From Solirubrobacterales bacterium (lineage in GTDB: Bacteria; Actinomycetota; Thermoleophilia; Solirubrobacterales; Solirubrobacteraceae), in contig CANJIV010000003.1 in the NCBI GenBank assembly GCA_947474595.1, positions 1 to 64,000 of the forward strand: a stretch of 64,000 nt of DNA, written 5' to 3'. Numbering within the stretch: the stretch's first letter is position 1; the number at the start of each line of letters is the position of its first letter. A model generated the notes under the pieces. The model saw only the letters and a program-made list of their open reading frames with translations, ran no database searches and was not told the origin of the DNA. A program made the translations under genes and the position numbers. Shown here in pieces: positions 23,744 through 33,225 of the stretch.

Positions 23744-25729
23744 CTAGCGTCGACGAGGGCTGACTCCACCTTCGCTGCGGCGCTGCTTACGTTCGACGAA
23801 GTCGATGATGATCGGTACCCCTTCCAAGGCGTAACGCTCGCGCATACGGTTCTCAATGAAGTACGCATAGTCGCGAGTCACCCTTGTGCGGGAGTTGACC
23901 TGAATCGCAAAACGGGGCGGGCGCTCACCGATCTGAGCCATGTAAAGCATCTTTAGGCGATGGCCCTGCTTGGCGGGCGGCTGGCGGGTCTGCATCACAT
24001 CTGCGAGAAAGCGGTTTAACTCAGGCGTCGGGATCCGCCCGCCGCGTCGATCTGCGAGAACGAGCGCTTCGTCGATCAGGCGCTGTACGTGGCGGCCGGT
24101 CAGCGCGCTGGCGGTCAAAACCCGAGGCCGCAGCCGCAGCTTACGTGATACGCGTCCCTTTTCGTGGGCCAGATCAGCATCCTCTCGACCCGTATCCCAC
24201 TTATTTAGGACAAGTGCCGTGGCGCATCCCGACTGCATTGCCAGCTCGGCAATTCTCAGGTCCTGGGCGGTCACACCGTCGTTGGCGTCACAGACAACAA
24301 GAGCTACGTCGGCCCGTTCGGCGGCTCGGCGCGAACGCAAGGTCGTGTAGTACTCGACTCCATCGCCCGAGTTAGCCACCTTGGCTTGACGGCGGATCCC
24401 TGCCGTGTCGATCAAAATCACAATGCGGCCGTCGACCTCAAGACGCTCATCGATCGCATCTCTTGTGGTTCCGGCTTTGGGAGAGACGATCACGCGTTCA
24501 CGGCCTAAAAATCTATTGACCAGTGACGACTTGCCGACGTTTGGCCTACCGATCAACGCCAGACGGACCACTGACTCGTCGCGATCCTCTTCTTCTCGCG
24601 CCTCAGGCAGTGCCGTGACAACGCGATCGAGTAGATCGCCTGTCCCCAGTCCATGAGCGGCCGACACCGCAACCGGATCTCCCAAGCCCAGCTGATGGAA
24701 CTCCGCTGACTGGGGAAGATCACGCGGTGAGTCGCATTTATTAGCCGCGACAATCACAGGAATCGTCGCGCGACGCAGAAGGTCGGCGAGCTCGGCGTCA
24801 CCTGGCCGAAGTCCGGCGCGGGCGTCAACAACAAGCATCGCTACGTCAGCGTCAGCTAGAGCCGCCCGAGCTTGATCTTGAATAGATCGCGCTAGCTCGT
24901 CGCCGTCTTCGAGGTCCACTCCTCCTGTATCAACGAGTAAGAACCGTCGCCCTCCCCACTCTGCTGGCACCTCCTTACGGTCGCGCGTAATCCCTGCTCG
25001 CTCGTGAACAACGGCTTCACGTGTGCCTGAGAGGCGGTTGACTAACGAGGACTTGCCGACATTTGGATAGCCGACGACGGCGACCTTCATCGGACCATGC
25101 AGCCCGCGGCCTTCGCTGCGGTGCTCGCGAGCCAGTGCCGCTATCTGCTCGACGACCTGTTCAATCGTCAGGCCCGTCGTATCGAGGGTAATTGAACCCG
25201 GGGCTGGGGCGAGTGGGCTGTGCTCGCGGGTGCTGTCGCGCTCGTCGCGTAGCGTCTGTTGGGCCAGCACCTCGGCCTCGTCGGCGTCTAGCTCAACGGC
25301 GCGCCGTCGTGCGCGCTCCTCCGCCGTGGCCGTCAGATAAATCTTAACTGCGGCATCCGGGGCAACTACGGTTCCGATGTCTCTGCCCTCGACTACCCAG
25401 TCGCCCTTAGCCATCAGCTCGCGCTGCTTGCCAACAAGCGCTTCGCGTACCCCGACATCGGTGGCTACACGTGATGCGGCTTCAGTGACTTCGGCTGTAC
25501 GAATCTCCTCGCTGACGTCGATGCCGTCGAGGATGACCTGCTCACCCAAGGAAATCTCAACGTCGGCAGCGACCACAGCTGGCGCCACCGTCGGGGCCTG
25601 CAGAGTCGCCAAGCCAACGCAGCGGTACATCGCTCCAGAGTCTAGATAGGTGAAGCCCAGCGCATCGGCAACAGCGCGTGCAACGGTGGATTTACCGGCC
25701 CCTGCGGGACCGTCGATGGCTATAACCAT
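23744..25729 (-). CDS. Bifunctional cytidylate kinase / ribosome-assembly GTPase Der
   Basis: The 661-residue fusion has two enzymes. Residues 1-~210 are CMP/dCMP kinase ([38 protein letters not shown]). Residues ~213-650 are Der/EngA with two GTPase domains ([19 protein letters not shown] and [18 protein letters not shown], each with its DTGG/DTAG and NKCD/NKWD motif) plus the C-terminal KH-like domain ([18 protein letters not shown]). Fusions of cmk and der are known in some actinobacteria. Der acts in 50S assembly; Cmk in pyrimidine nucleotide synthesis. Confidence 0.95.
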   Translation of the reverse strand: MVIAIDGPAGAGKSTVARAVADALGFTYLDSGAMYRCVGLATLQAPTVAPAVVAADVEISLGEQVILDGIDVSEEIRTAEVTEAASRVATDVGVREALVGKQRELMAKGDWVVEGRDIGTVVAPDAAVKIYLTATAEERARRRAVELDADEAEVLAQQTLRDERDSTREHSPLAPAPGSITLDTTGLTIEQVVEQIAALAREHRSEGRGLHGPMKVAVVGYPNVGKSSLVNRLSGTREAVVHERAGITRDRKEVPAEWGGRRFLLVDTGGVDLEDGDELARSIQDQARAALADADVAMLVVDARAGLRPGDAELADLLRRATIPVIVAANKCDSPRDLPQSAEFHQLGLGDPVAVSAAHGLGTGDLLDRVVTALPEAREEEDRDESVVRLALIGRPNVGKSSLVNRFLGRERVIVSPKAGTTRDAIDERLEVDGRIVILIDTAGIRRQAKVANSGDGVEYYTTLRSRRAAERADVALVVCDANDGVTAQDLRIAELAMQSGCATALVLNKWDTGREDADLAHEKGRVSRKLRLRPRVLTASALTGRHVQRLIDEALVLADRRGGRIPTPELNRFLADVMQTRQPPAKQGHRLKMLYMAQIGERPPRFAIQVNSRTRVTRDYAYFIENRMRERYALEGVPIIIDFVERKQRRSEGGVSPRRR

Positions 25730-25786
25730 GCCACCAGCGTACGAGGTCTACCGCGCGATGCCGTCCCCGGGGTCGCAGATGGTCGG

Positions 25787-27100
25787 TTAGGACAGCGCTG
25801 CGATGTCTGAGACGAAGCCTGGATATGAGACCGCTGCAGCCTCCATCCCAACCACCTCTACGCCTTCGCGCGACGCCAGACCAGCTACAGCGCCGAGCAT
25901 CGCGAGGCGGTGATCGCCGTGAGAGTTGATCGTGCCCCCGCGCAAGCCGGCGGTGCCTGTAACGACAAACCCGTCGTGCGTGGCTTCAATCTCTGCGCCC
26001 AATCCCCGCAACCCGTCAACGACAGTTGCGATCCGATCAGACTCCTTGACTCGCAGCTCTTGGGCGCCGCGAACAACCGTCTCTCCTTCGGCAAAGCAGC
26101 CTAGTAGAGCTACCAGCGGCAGCTCGTCGATCGCCAGCGCAACTTCCTCTGGCTCGACCGTTGTGGCGATCAGCGGGCCGTGACAGACGTCTAAATCAGT
26201 GATCGGCTCGGAGGTTGGCATCGACTGCGACTCGGGCTCCAAATCACCGATTACGATCGCGCCCATCCTCTCTAGGATCCGCAGGAAGCCAGTACGCGAC
26301 CAATTGACACCGACCGATTCAACGACGATCCGCGACCCGGGGATCAGAATGCCAGCCGCTATTAGGAAGGCTGCGGAGGAGAGATCTCCGGGAACGTGAA
26401 CCTCTTCGAGCTCAAGCTCATCTACGTTGCGCACGCTAATGCGCACACCCGAGCCGCCCTCGACGGCCGAGCGTTGGATCGCGACGCCCGCACCCGCAAG
26501 CATCCGCTCAGTGTGATCGCGGCTGGACGTCGGCTCGATCACGCTGACCTCGCCGTAGGCCACTAGGCCCGCAATCAAGAGGCACGACTTGACTTGAGCG
26601 CTTGCCATGGGCAGTTCGTACTCCAACCCCGAAAGGCGAGCGCCACGGACTGTGAACGGGGGCAGGCGACCCTCTCGTGCATCGATGTCTGCGCCCATCA
26701 TGACCAGTGGTTCGATGATGCGATTGACTGGGCGTCGGCTGATTGACTCGTCACCTTGAAACTCCCAACTGCCCTCTTCTTGCCCAGCCAACCAGCCAGG
26801 CAACAGGCGCATCAGAGTTCCGGCGTTACCGACATCGATAGGCCCCTCAGGCTCCTGAGCGCCACGCAGACCAGTGCCGCGCACTAAGACCTCATCTGGG
26901 CGCACCTCCACGATCGCGCCGACTGAACGGACCGCCTGCAACGTCGAGTTGGTGTCGGCAGCATCTAAGTAGTTGCTGATTCGCACCGGCTCTGGACTCA
27001 TCGCAGCGAAGATCGCCGCGCGGTGAGAGATCGACTTATCGGCTGGCGGCGTGACCATACCCCGCAGGCGCTCTACCGGATCGAAACGTTCGGTCGTCAT
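25787..27100 (-). CDS. aroA: 3-phosphoshikimate 1-carboxyvinyltransferase (EPSP synthase)
   Basis: The 437-residue enzyme transfers enolpyruvyl from PEP to shikimate 3-phosphate. Motifs include TPPADKSISHRAAIFAAM, the NAGTLMRLLPGWLAG region, RRPVNRIIEPLVMMGA, and LRVKESDRI. The ATG at 27100 is chosen because it overlaps the tyrA stop by 4 nt; the open frame extends 25 codons further but those are unlike the family. It belongs to the aromatic amino acid block. Confidence 0.96.
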   Translation of the reverse strand: MTTERFDPVERLRGMVTPPADKSISHRAAIFAAMSPEPVRISNYLDAADTNSTLQAVRSVGAIVEVRPDEVLVRGTGLRGAQEPEGPIDVGNAGTLMRLLPGWLAGQEEGSWEFQGDESISRRPVNRIIEPLVMMGADIDAREGRLPPFTVRGARLSGLEYELPMASAQVKSCLLIAGLVAYGEVSVIEPTSSRDHTERMLAGAGVAIQRSAVEGGSGVRISVRNVDELELEEVHVPGDLSSAAFLIAAGILIPGSRIVVESVGVNWSRTGFLRILERMGAIVIGDLEPESQSMPTSEPITDLDVCHGPLIATTVEPEEVALAIDELPLVALLGCFAEGETVVRGAQELRVKESDRIATVVDGLRGLGAEIEATHDGFVVTGTAGLRGGTINSHGDHRLAMLGAVAGLASREGVEVVGMEAAAVSYPGFVSDIAALS

Positions 27101-28167
27101 GCTGGCGAGGCCGGGAAGCCGAGTTCCACCATCAGCCGTGCAGCCTCTTGGGTCGGGGCCTCTCCTGCGATCCACAGTGCGATCACGCCATCGCGCATAT
27201 CCGTCGATGGGTAGAGAGCCATGTCGACGATGTCAATCCCCGCGCGACCTAGGGCCAGGGCGACCTCTGCCACAACCCCTGCACGATTGGGCACCGCGAC
27301 CCGTAGCTCTTGAACGGCTCCCGCCGGCGTGCGAACCTCAAGCAGTCTCCGGCGATCGGCTGCCGCGCGATCGTTCCAAGCTGTTAACTGCGCCCCGTCG
27401 CGGCTTGCCAGCGCATCACGGGTGGTCTGCAGGCGAGCGATCACCCCATCGACCTCTTCAACCAATGCTTCGGCGTTTGACAGGTAGATATCGGTCCAGA
27501 TTGCACTGTTGGCACCGGCCACACGAGTCGCTGCGCGAAAGCTCGGGCCGGTTGCGGGTATCGGCTGGCCGTCGTCGGCTAACGATGCTGCCGCCTGACC
27601 CACTAAGACATTGGCAAGAATATGGGGAAGGTGAGAGACATCTGCCATCACGCGATCGTGGTTGGCTGCCTCGATCGAAGCCGGTCGGGCGCCTAAGGCG
27701 ACGATCATCCGGTGGACGCGCTCGAAGAGCATCCCGTCGGTCTTGCTTGTCGGTGTTAAGTACCACGTCGCATCATCAAAGAGATCGCCGCGGGCGTTCT
27801 GTACGCCTGCAGTCTCGGCTCCGGCTAACGGATGCCCGCCGATAAAGCGTGGATCGCTAATCGCCTCCACAACGAGCCGCTTGGTTGAACCTACGTCAGT
27901 CACCGCGCAGTCAGGCGAAGCGGCGGCCAAGACGGCTAGAAGTGTTTGGGAAAGAGCGCCGACGGGGGTTGCCACGACGGCGATCTCGGCACCTTCAAGG
28001 GCCTCTTCGATCGAAGAGCACGCGACGTCGACAGCGCCTCTTTGTGCCGCCAAGGCAACTACGCCCTCGACACCGTCGTAGGCGCGTACGGTCGCTCCCA
28101 GGCGCTCTCGTGCCGCTATTGCGACCGAGCCACCGACCAAACCAACGCCTATGACCGCTAGAACCAT
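27097..28167 (-). CDS. tyrA: Prephenate dehydrogenase with C-terminal ACT domain
   Basis: The 356-residue enzyme converts prephenate to 4-hydroxyphenylpyruvate in tyrosine synthesis. It has the NAD-binding loop VIGVGLVGGSVAIAA, the substrate-site segments DVGSTK and GGHPLAGAE, a helical dimer domain with DVSHLPHILAN, and an ACT domain at ~290-350 (LRVAVPNRAGVVAEVALALG) likely to mediate feedback inhibition. It overlaps aroA by 4 nt. Confidence 0.95.
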   Translation of the reverse strand: MVLAVIGVGLVGGSVAIAARERLGATVRAYDGVEGVVALAAQRGAVDVACSSIEEALEGAEIAVVATPVGALSQTLLAVLAAASPDCAVTDVGSTKRLVVEAISDPRFIGGHPLAGAETAGVQNARGDLFDDATWYLTPTSKTDGMLFERVHRMIVALGARPASIEAANHDRVMADVSHLPHILANVLVGQAAASLADDGQPIPATGPSFRAATRVAGANSAIWTDIYLSNAEALVEEVDGVIARLQTTRDALASRDGAQLTAWNDRAAADRRRLLEVRTPAGAVQELRVAVPNRAGVVAEVALALGRAGIDIVDMALYPSTDMRDGVIALWIAGEAPTQEAARLMVELGFPASPA

Positions 28168-28203
28168 TGGCCGAGGGTATCTGTCGCTGGCATTGCCGTG
28201 GGG

Positions 28204-29232
28204 CTAGACGTCTGCCGAGACCGTCTTGCCGGCAAGCGCTGCGGCCTTGAGAACTTGGTCAAAGTAGGCTGGAAAGTCATCATTACGTAGGGCCTGTGGT
28301 CCGTCACAGATAGCCTCGTCAGGCTCCGGGTGGATCTCGACGATGATCCCATCTGCCCCTATTGCAGCCGCCGCTAACGAGAGCGGCAAGACTAGGTCGC
28401 GGCGCCCTGCGGCATGGCTGGGATCAACGACAACCGGTAGATGGGTCTGTTCTTTGAGGATTGGAACCGCCATCAGATCGAGCGTGAAGCGGTAGGCGGT
28501 CTCGAAGGTGCGAATCCCGCGCTCGCAGAGGATCACGTTCTCATTGCCCTCCTTCATCACGTACTCAGCAGCCATCAGGAGCTCTTCGAGTGTCGAAGAG
28601 AACCCGCGCTTAATGAGTGCCGGACAGCCCGAGCGCCCGATCTCGGTCAGCAGTGTGTAGTTCTGCATGTTCCGAGCTCCGACCTGAATCACGTCGGCGA
28701 CCTCGACTACTGCTTCAAGATCGCGCACGTCCATCAACTCGGTGACGATCGGCAGTCCCGTCTCCTGCTTGGCCTGTGCCAACAGCGCCAGCCCCTCTAC
28801 GCCGAGCCCCTGGAACGAGTAGGGCGAAGTGCGAGGCTTGTAGGCGCCGCCGCGGAAGAACTGGGCTCCGCTCTCGCGCACTAGACGCGCTGTGCTCAAG
28901 GTCTGGTCGCGACTCTCCACTGTGCACGGCCCGGCGATCATCGCGAAGTGCTCGCCACCGATCTTGGCACCACCGATCTCTAGAACCGATCGCTCACCTT
29001 TGCGTACTTGGCTGCTAGCCAGTTTGTAGGGCTTGAGGATCGGCACGACATGGTCGACTCCGGGGTCAGAGTCAAGGCCAAGGCGACCGATGTGTTCGCG
29101 ATCGCCAACGGCGCCGATCACCGTGATCTCTTCGCCGCGGATCACGTGAGCTCTAGCTCCAGCTCCTTCGACGCGGGCAATTACCGCGGCGATCTCCTCC
29201 TCACTAGCTGCTTGCTTCATCACAATCATCAT
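28204..29232 (-). CDS. aroF: 3-deoxy-7-phosphoheptulonate (DAHP) synthase, type I beta
   Basis: The 342-residue enzyme catalyses the first step of the shikimate pathway. It has an N-terminal ferredoxin-like regulatory domain ([20 protein letters not shown]) and the catalytic barrel with [36 protein letters not shown] and [13 protein letters not shown]. This domain arrangement is that of the AroA-I-beta group. An AGGAAAGGA ribosome-binding stretch lies upstream of the start. Confidence 0.95.
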   Translation of the reverse strand: MMIVMKQAASEEEIAAVIARVEGAGARAHVIRGEEITVIGAVGDREHIGRLGLDSDPGVDHVVPILKPYKLASSQVRKGERSVLEIGGAKIGGEHFAMIAGPCTVESRDQTLSTARLVRESGAQFFRGGAYKPRTSPYSFQGLGVEGLALLAQAKQETGLPIVTELMDVRDLEAVVEVADVIQVGARNMQNYTLLTEIGRSGCPALIKRGFSSTLEELLMAAEYVMKEGNENVILCERGIRTFETAYRFTLDLMAVPILKEQTHLPVVVDPSHAAGRRDLVLPLSLAAAAIGADGIIVEIHPEPDEAICDGPQALRNDDFPAYFDQVLKAAALAGKTVSADV

Positions 29233-29315
29233 CTCTAAAGAATCCTTTCCTCAGGTGCGGCTCAAACTAGTTGCGCCAGAGCATTTCGACTACGTGGCCG
29301 CGCATGGCAATCGAA

Positions 29316-30395
29316 TCAGATCAGCTCGCGCAGCCCTGCCAAAAGGCGAGCGTTATCCTCGGGCGTTCCGCAGGTTATGCGCAGGTAGCGCTCGCGACCA
29401 AGCGCCGTGCCAGCGCGCACGAGCACGTCGCGCTCGCGCAGACCTTTAACGATTGTGGCCTCATCGGCGTCCTCGCCGAGGTTAACCCAGACAAAGTTGG
29501 CCTCTGAATCGGCAGTCGTCAATCCGAGTTCGTCGAGACCTTCTACCAGCGCTAGACGCGCAGCGATCGTCAGTTCGACGCGGCGGGTGACCTCGTCCTG
29601 ATGGCGTAGCGCCTCCACCGCAGCGGCCTGGGCGGCGACATTGGCAAAGAACGGCTGACGGACTTGATCGACAGCAATCCGTAACTCCTCAGATCCGCAG
29701 AGACCAAAGCCAACTCGCAAGCCAGCGAGGCCATAGACCTTAGAAAAAGTGCGCAGGAGCATAAGATTTGGGTGGCGCTGGAGCAGCGCGATAGAGGCAT
29801 CGGGGTCGTCTAGCGTCGAGTACTCACAGTAGGCCTCATCGAGGACTACCGCGACCGAGCTCGGGACAGCTTCGACGAAGGCTGCGATCTCTCCTAGGCC
29901 ACATCCAGTCGAGGTCGGGTTATTTGGGTTGCAGACGATCACCAGCCGAGTGGCGACAGTGATCTCTTTTAGCATCGCGTCGAGGTCGTGCCGGTCGTTG
30001 CTGTCGAGAGCGACCGTTATCTCGGTCGCGCCAGACATCGCCGCCAGCTGCGGGTAGACGGAGAACGACGGCCATGAGTAGACCAACTCAGCGCCAGGCT
30101 CGAGGAGCGCCTCGCCTGCAGCGAGCAGCACATCGCAGGAGCCGTTGCCGATCGCGATGTGGCTAGCTGGGACCCCATAGCGATCACTCAAGGCCCCACG
30201 CAATACGACGTTGCCCGGGTCGGGATAGCGCTGCGCGCCAGCTATCGCCTGGCGTGCAGCTTCTACAACACCCGGCAGCGGTGGAAACGGAGACTCGTTG
30301 GATGCCAGCAGAGCGACGTCCCCACCAAGGGCATAGCCGTCGGCCGCCGGATAGACGGGGATACGGCGGATTCGATCGGCAAACTCAAGCGACAC
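29316..30395 (-). CDS. hisC: Histidinol-phosphate / aromatic aminotransferase
   Basis: The 359-residue fold-type I PLP enzyme has ALLASNESPFPPLP at the start, GNGSCDVLLAAGEALLEPG, CNPNNPTSTG, VLDEAYCEY, and the PLP lysine in RTFSKVYGLAGLRVG. The sequence is HisC-like. Because it sits between DAHP synthase and chorismate mutase, its main job may be transamination of 4-hydroxyphenylpyruvate or phenylpyruvate rather than histidine synthesis; no his genes are in the window. Confidence 0.9.
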   Translation of the reverse strand: MSLEFADRIRRIPVYPAADGYALGGDVALLASNESPFPPLPGVVEAARQAIAGAQRYPDPGNVVLRGALSDRYGVPASHIAIGNGSCDVLLAAGEALLEPGAELVYSWPSFSVYPQLAAMSGATEITVALDSNDRHDLDAMLKEITVATRLVIVCNPNNPTSTGCGLGEIAAFVEAVPSSVAVVLDEAYCEYSTLDDPDASIALLQRHPNLMLLRTFSKVYGLAGLRVGFGLCGSEELRIAVDQVRQPFFANVAAQAAAVEALRHQDEVTRRVELTIAARLALVEGLDELGLTTADSEANFVWVNLGEDADEATIVKGLRERDVLVRAGTALGRERYLRITCGTPEDNARLLAGLRELI

Positions 30396-30464
30396 AGTGG
30401 CGAAGTGTTGCGCACGTGGGGGTTGGCTTAATCCCTGCTGCGATCTGCAAAGACTCTCTCGGGC

Positions 30465-30830
30465 TCACTGTGCTGACTCCAAGTCGGTGCGAAGACTCTT
30501 GGCTTCGCCTAGGTAGACGTGATTAGGAACGTGACCCTCAGGGGCGTAGTAGTGCAGCAGGAGTCGGATCACCCGCGGTAGTGACCCCGGAACGGAAATC
30601 TCACGCGAGCACAACAGTGGAACGCGATCTAGCCCGAGTCGCCGTGCGGCCACGGCTGGAAACTCTGCATTTAGGTCATCGGTCGTCGTGAAGATACAGC
30701 TGACCATCTGGTCTGTCTCGAGCACATTTTGTTCGATAACGGCGCGGATCAACTGATCGGTGGCAGCAAGGATCGACTCGGCATCGTTGGCCTCGACCGA
30801 CGTCGCACCACGCAGAGCAAATAGACGCAT
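30465..30830 (-). CDS. aroH: Monofunctional chorismate mutase, AroH type
   Basis: The 121-residue protein has the trimeric AroH signature: RLFALRGATSVEANDAESIL, SCIFTTTDDLNAEFPAVAAR, and VPLLCSREISVPGSLPRVIR. It rearranges chorismate to prephenate, feeding TyrA downstream in the same block. The ATG at 30830 is preferred to the in-frame GTG directly before it. Confidence 0.94.
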   Translation of the reverse strand: MRLFALRGATSVEANDAESILAATDQLIRAVIEQNVLETDQMVSCIFTTTDDLNAEFPAVAARRLGLDRVPLLCSREISVPGSLPRVIRLLLHYYAPEGHVPNHVYLGEAKSLRTDLESAQ

Positions 30831-30918
30831 CACACGATTGAAGCAGACCGGCCTAGATAACAGGGCCCGTCTGCCCTACGACGGAGTACTTTGAGGCCGC
30901 TGGTTGGCTGGCGTGTCG

Positions 30919-31626
30919 TTATTGCGGGCCCGTAGAAGCGCGTAGCTTCTCGACCTCTGGCTCGCTTAGAACGCGAACCTGGCCGGGCACCATTGAGCCG
31001 AGCTCTAACGGTCCAAAGCGAATCCGAACTAGGCGAGTGACGCGGTGCCCAATGGCCTCACACATCCGCTTGACTTGGCGGTTGCGCCCCTCATGAATAG
31101 TCAGTTCGATCGTGTCGTCGTCGATCCGACGCACGCGAGCCGGCGCGGTTAGACCATCTTCGAGCCGGACCCCCTCACGTAGGGCTTGGAGTTTGCGTAG
31201 TCCGACCGGACCGTCCTGAACGGTGACACGATATGTCTTGGGGACCTCAAAGCTTGGGTGAGTGAGGCGGTTGGCAAGATCGCCATCGTTGGTGACGACG
31301 ATCAGGCCAGTTGCATCGATATCTAGACGGCCCACTGGGTAGAGACGGCGACCACCGGAGGAGACCAAGTCGACCACTGTGCGCCTGCCCTGCGGGTCGC
31401 TGGCTGTGCTCACTACGCCGGCTGGCTTGTTGAGAACGTAGACAACGCGCTCCTGGGCTCCACCGAGCATTCGTCCATCGACTGCGACCTGCGAGTCGTC
31501 ATCGACGTCAAAGGCGGGATCGGTCACGACGTCGCCCCCGACGGTCACGCGACCGCCGCAAATGATCTCCTGTGCAGCCCGCCTCGAGGCGACTCCGGCG
31601 TGGGCTAGATACTTAGCAAGACGCAT
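30919..31626 (-). CDS. rluB: RsuA/RluB family pseudouridine synthase
   Basis: The 235-residue enzyme has an N-terminal S4 RNA-binding domain (MRLAKYLAHAGVASRRAAQE) and a catalytic domain with the conserved aspartate in GRLDIDATGLIVVTNDG, plus RNRQVKRMCEAIGH. It modifies a uridine of rRNA; RluB versus RsuA cannot be settled, though RluB-like is usual here. The ATG at 31626 is chosen because it begins the S4 domain; a 62-codon extension overlaps rlmN. It is head-to-head with rlmN, 20 bp apart, behind a TATGGT box. Confidence 0.92.
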   Translation of the reverse strand: MRLAKYLAHAGVASRRAAQEIICGGRVTVGGDVVTDPAFDVDDDSQVAVDGRMLGGAQERVVYVLNKPAGVVSTASDPQGRRTVVDLVSSGGRRLYPVGRLDIDATGLIVVTNDGDLANRLTHPSFEVPKTYRVTVQDGPVGLRKLQALREGVRLEDGLTAPARVRRIDDDTIELTIHEGRNRQVKRMCEAIGHRVTRLVRIRFGPLELGSMVPGQVRVLSEPEVEKLRASTGPQ

Positions 31627-31646
31627 ACCGTGCCACCATAGGCGGC

Positions 31647-32633
31647 GTGGACCTATCTCTGCTTGCCGATACCCTCGCCGCTCACGGCCAACCTGCCTAC
31701 CGCGCTCACCAAGTCTGGGCGTGGGCGACGCGCGGAGTCGACGGCTACGAGGCGATGACAGATCTCCCGGCCGACCTGCGTTCTGTGCTCGCCGCCGAGG
31801 TCCCGTTCTCAACGCTGACGCTCGAAAACGAGGCGACCTCCAACGACGGCACGATCAAGGCGCTCTTCTTAACCCACGACGGTCGTCCGGTCGAAGCGGT
31901 GCTGATGTCATATAAGGACGGGCGGCGCTCGCTGTGTGTCTCGTCTCAGTCTGGCTGCCCGCTCACCTGCACGTTTTGCGCAACCGGTTCGATGACCTTC
32001 GCACGCAACCTCACTGCCTCTGAGATTCTCGACCAGGCGCTACATTTTCGGCGGTTATCGGAGCTCAATCACTGCGTTTTTATGGGGATGGGCGAACCGA
32101 TGATGAACCTTGATGCGGTCTTAGCGGCCTGCGAGCGTCTGCCTGATATTGGGATCACCAACCGCCGCACGACGATCTCGACCGTCGGCTGGGTCCCCGG
32201 CATTGAGCGGTTGACGCAGGTCAAGATGCCGATGCGGCTGGCCTTCTCTCTGCATGCGCCAGACGATGACCTGCGCTCCCAAATCATGGCCGTCAACGAC
32301 CGCTACCCACTCTATGAGGTGCTCCAGGCGTGCCGTAACTTCTACGCTCGCAAACGTCGAATGATCTTCATTGAGTACGTGATGCTCGCCGATGTCAACG
32401 ACAGCCCTGAGCAGGCCGTAGCGCTGGCGCGCCTCTTAGACCCCGCCGTCTTTAAGGTCAACCTGATTCCGTATAACCCGAGTGGATCGCCTTATCAGGG
32501 CTCTAGCCGCGAGACGATCGACACCTTCGCCCAGACGCTCGCCGACAACGGCATCCGAGCAACCGTGCGGCTGACCCGCGGTCAAGACATCGCCGCTGCC
32601 TGCGGACAGCTCGCGGCCAACGCTGCTAGCTGA
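31647..32633 (+). CDS. rlmN: 23S rRNA (adenine-2503-C2)-methyltransferase / tRNA A37 methyltransferase
   Basis: The 328-residue radical SAM enzyme has the cluster motif CPLTCTFCATG (Cys-x3-Cys-x2-Cys), an N-terminal helical domain (YRAHQVWAWATRGVDGYEAM), VFMGMGEPMMNLDAV, and RLAFSLHAPDD. It methylates A2503 of 23S rRNA. The start is GTG. Its stop is 1 nt from the stop of the convergent scpB gene. Confidence 0.95.
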   Translation: MDLSLLADTLAAHGQPAYRAHQVWAWATRGVDGYEAMTDLPADLRSVLAAEVPFSTLTLENEATSNDGTIKALFLTHDGRPVEAVLMSYKDGRRSLCVSSQSGCPLTCTFCATGSMTFARNLTASEILDQALHFRRLSELNHCVFMGMGEPMMNLDAVLAACERLPDIGITNRRTTISTVGWVPGIERLTQVKMPMRLAFSLHAPDDDLRSQIMAVNDRYPLYEVLQACRNFYARKRRMIFIEYVMLADVNDSPEQAVALARLLDPAVFKVNLIPYNPSGSPYQGSSRETIDTFAQTLADNGIRATVRLTRGQDIAAACGQLAANAAS

Positions 32634-32634
32634 A

Positions 32635-33225
32635 CTACTGTGCAGGACTAACAGCGCCGCCGGAGCGGGCTTCGCCGGCGCGCAGGAGGCGATCGCGTAG
32701 CTCCGCGGTCTCTTCGGGCGTGGGATCCCATGCAGAGGGATCTGGAAGTCCCTCCACAGACTGCAGGCCGAAGAGCTTAAGAAAGAGCGGGCTTGTGCGA
32801 AAGAGGACCGCGCCGAACTGCGACCGCCCAGACTCCTCGATTAAGCCGCGGTCTTGAAGTGTCGCCGTCGCCGATTCGGAGGCAACACCGCGGATACGTG
32901 CAACCTCGGGCCGTGAGACGGGCTGCAGGTAGGCGACGATCGCCAGAGTTTCGGCTTGGGCGGGACTGAGCGGCGGCGTGCGTGGCTTTGCCAGCAGCCT
33001 CCGTGCAGCTGGCTCGGCGGCCGGATCGGATGCGAGCGTGAAGCCGCCGCCGAGCTCACGCAGGACGATTCCGCGACCACCGTTCTCATAGCCGCCGCGC
33101 AGGGCATCTAAGGCGGCAGCGACGTCGTCTCGGGTGGCCTCGGTGGCATCGGCTAAGTCGCTAATAGAGACCGGCTCGTTGGAGAGAAAGAGGAGCGCTT
33201 CAAGTGTGGCTACCAGGCCGCTCAT
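32635..33225 (-). CDS. scpB: Segregation and condensation protein B
   Basis: The 196-residue protein has the ScpB winged-helix pattern: LEALLFLSNEPVSISDLADA, a second winged helix with QAETLAIVAYLQPVSRPEVA, and a C-terminal FRTSPLFLKLFGLQSVEGLP. It binds ScpA and Smc to form the bacterial condensin complex. The start overlaps scpA by 4 nt. Confidence 0.95.
   Translation of the reverse strand: MSGLVATLEALLFLSNEPVSISDLADATEATRDDVAAALDALRGGYENGGRGIVLRELGGGFTLASDPAAEPAARRLLAKPRTPPLSPAQAETLAIVAYLQPVSRPEVARIRGVASESATATLQDRGLIEESGRSQFGAVLFRTSPLFLKLFGLQSVEGLPDPSAWDPTPEETAELRDRLLRAGEARSGGAVSPAQ

Noticed and set aside
27051-27845. Open frame (264 codons) antisense to tyrA
   Set aside because: Arg/Pro/Ser-rich shadow with no recognisable domain.
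31627-31812. 62-codon N-terminal extension of the pseudouridine synthase
   Set aside because: It overlaps the start of rlmN, is Arg-rich, and precedes the S4 domain, which normally begins at the N-terminus.
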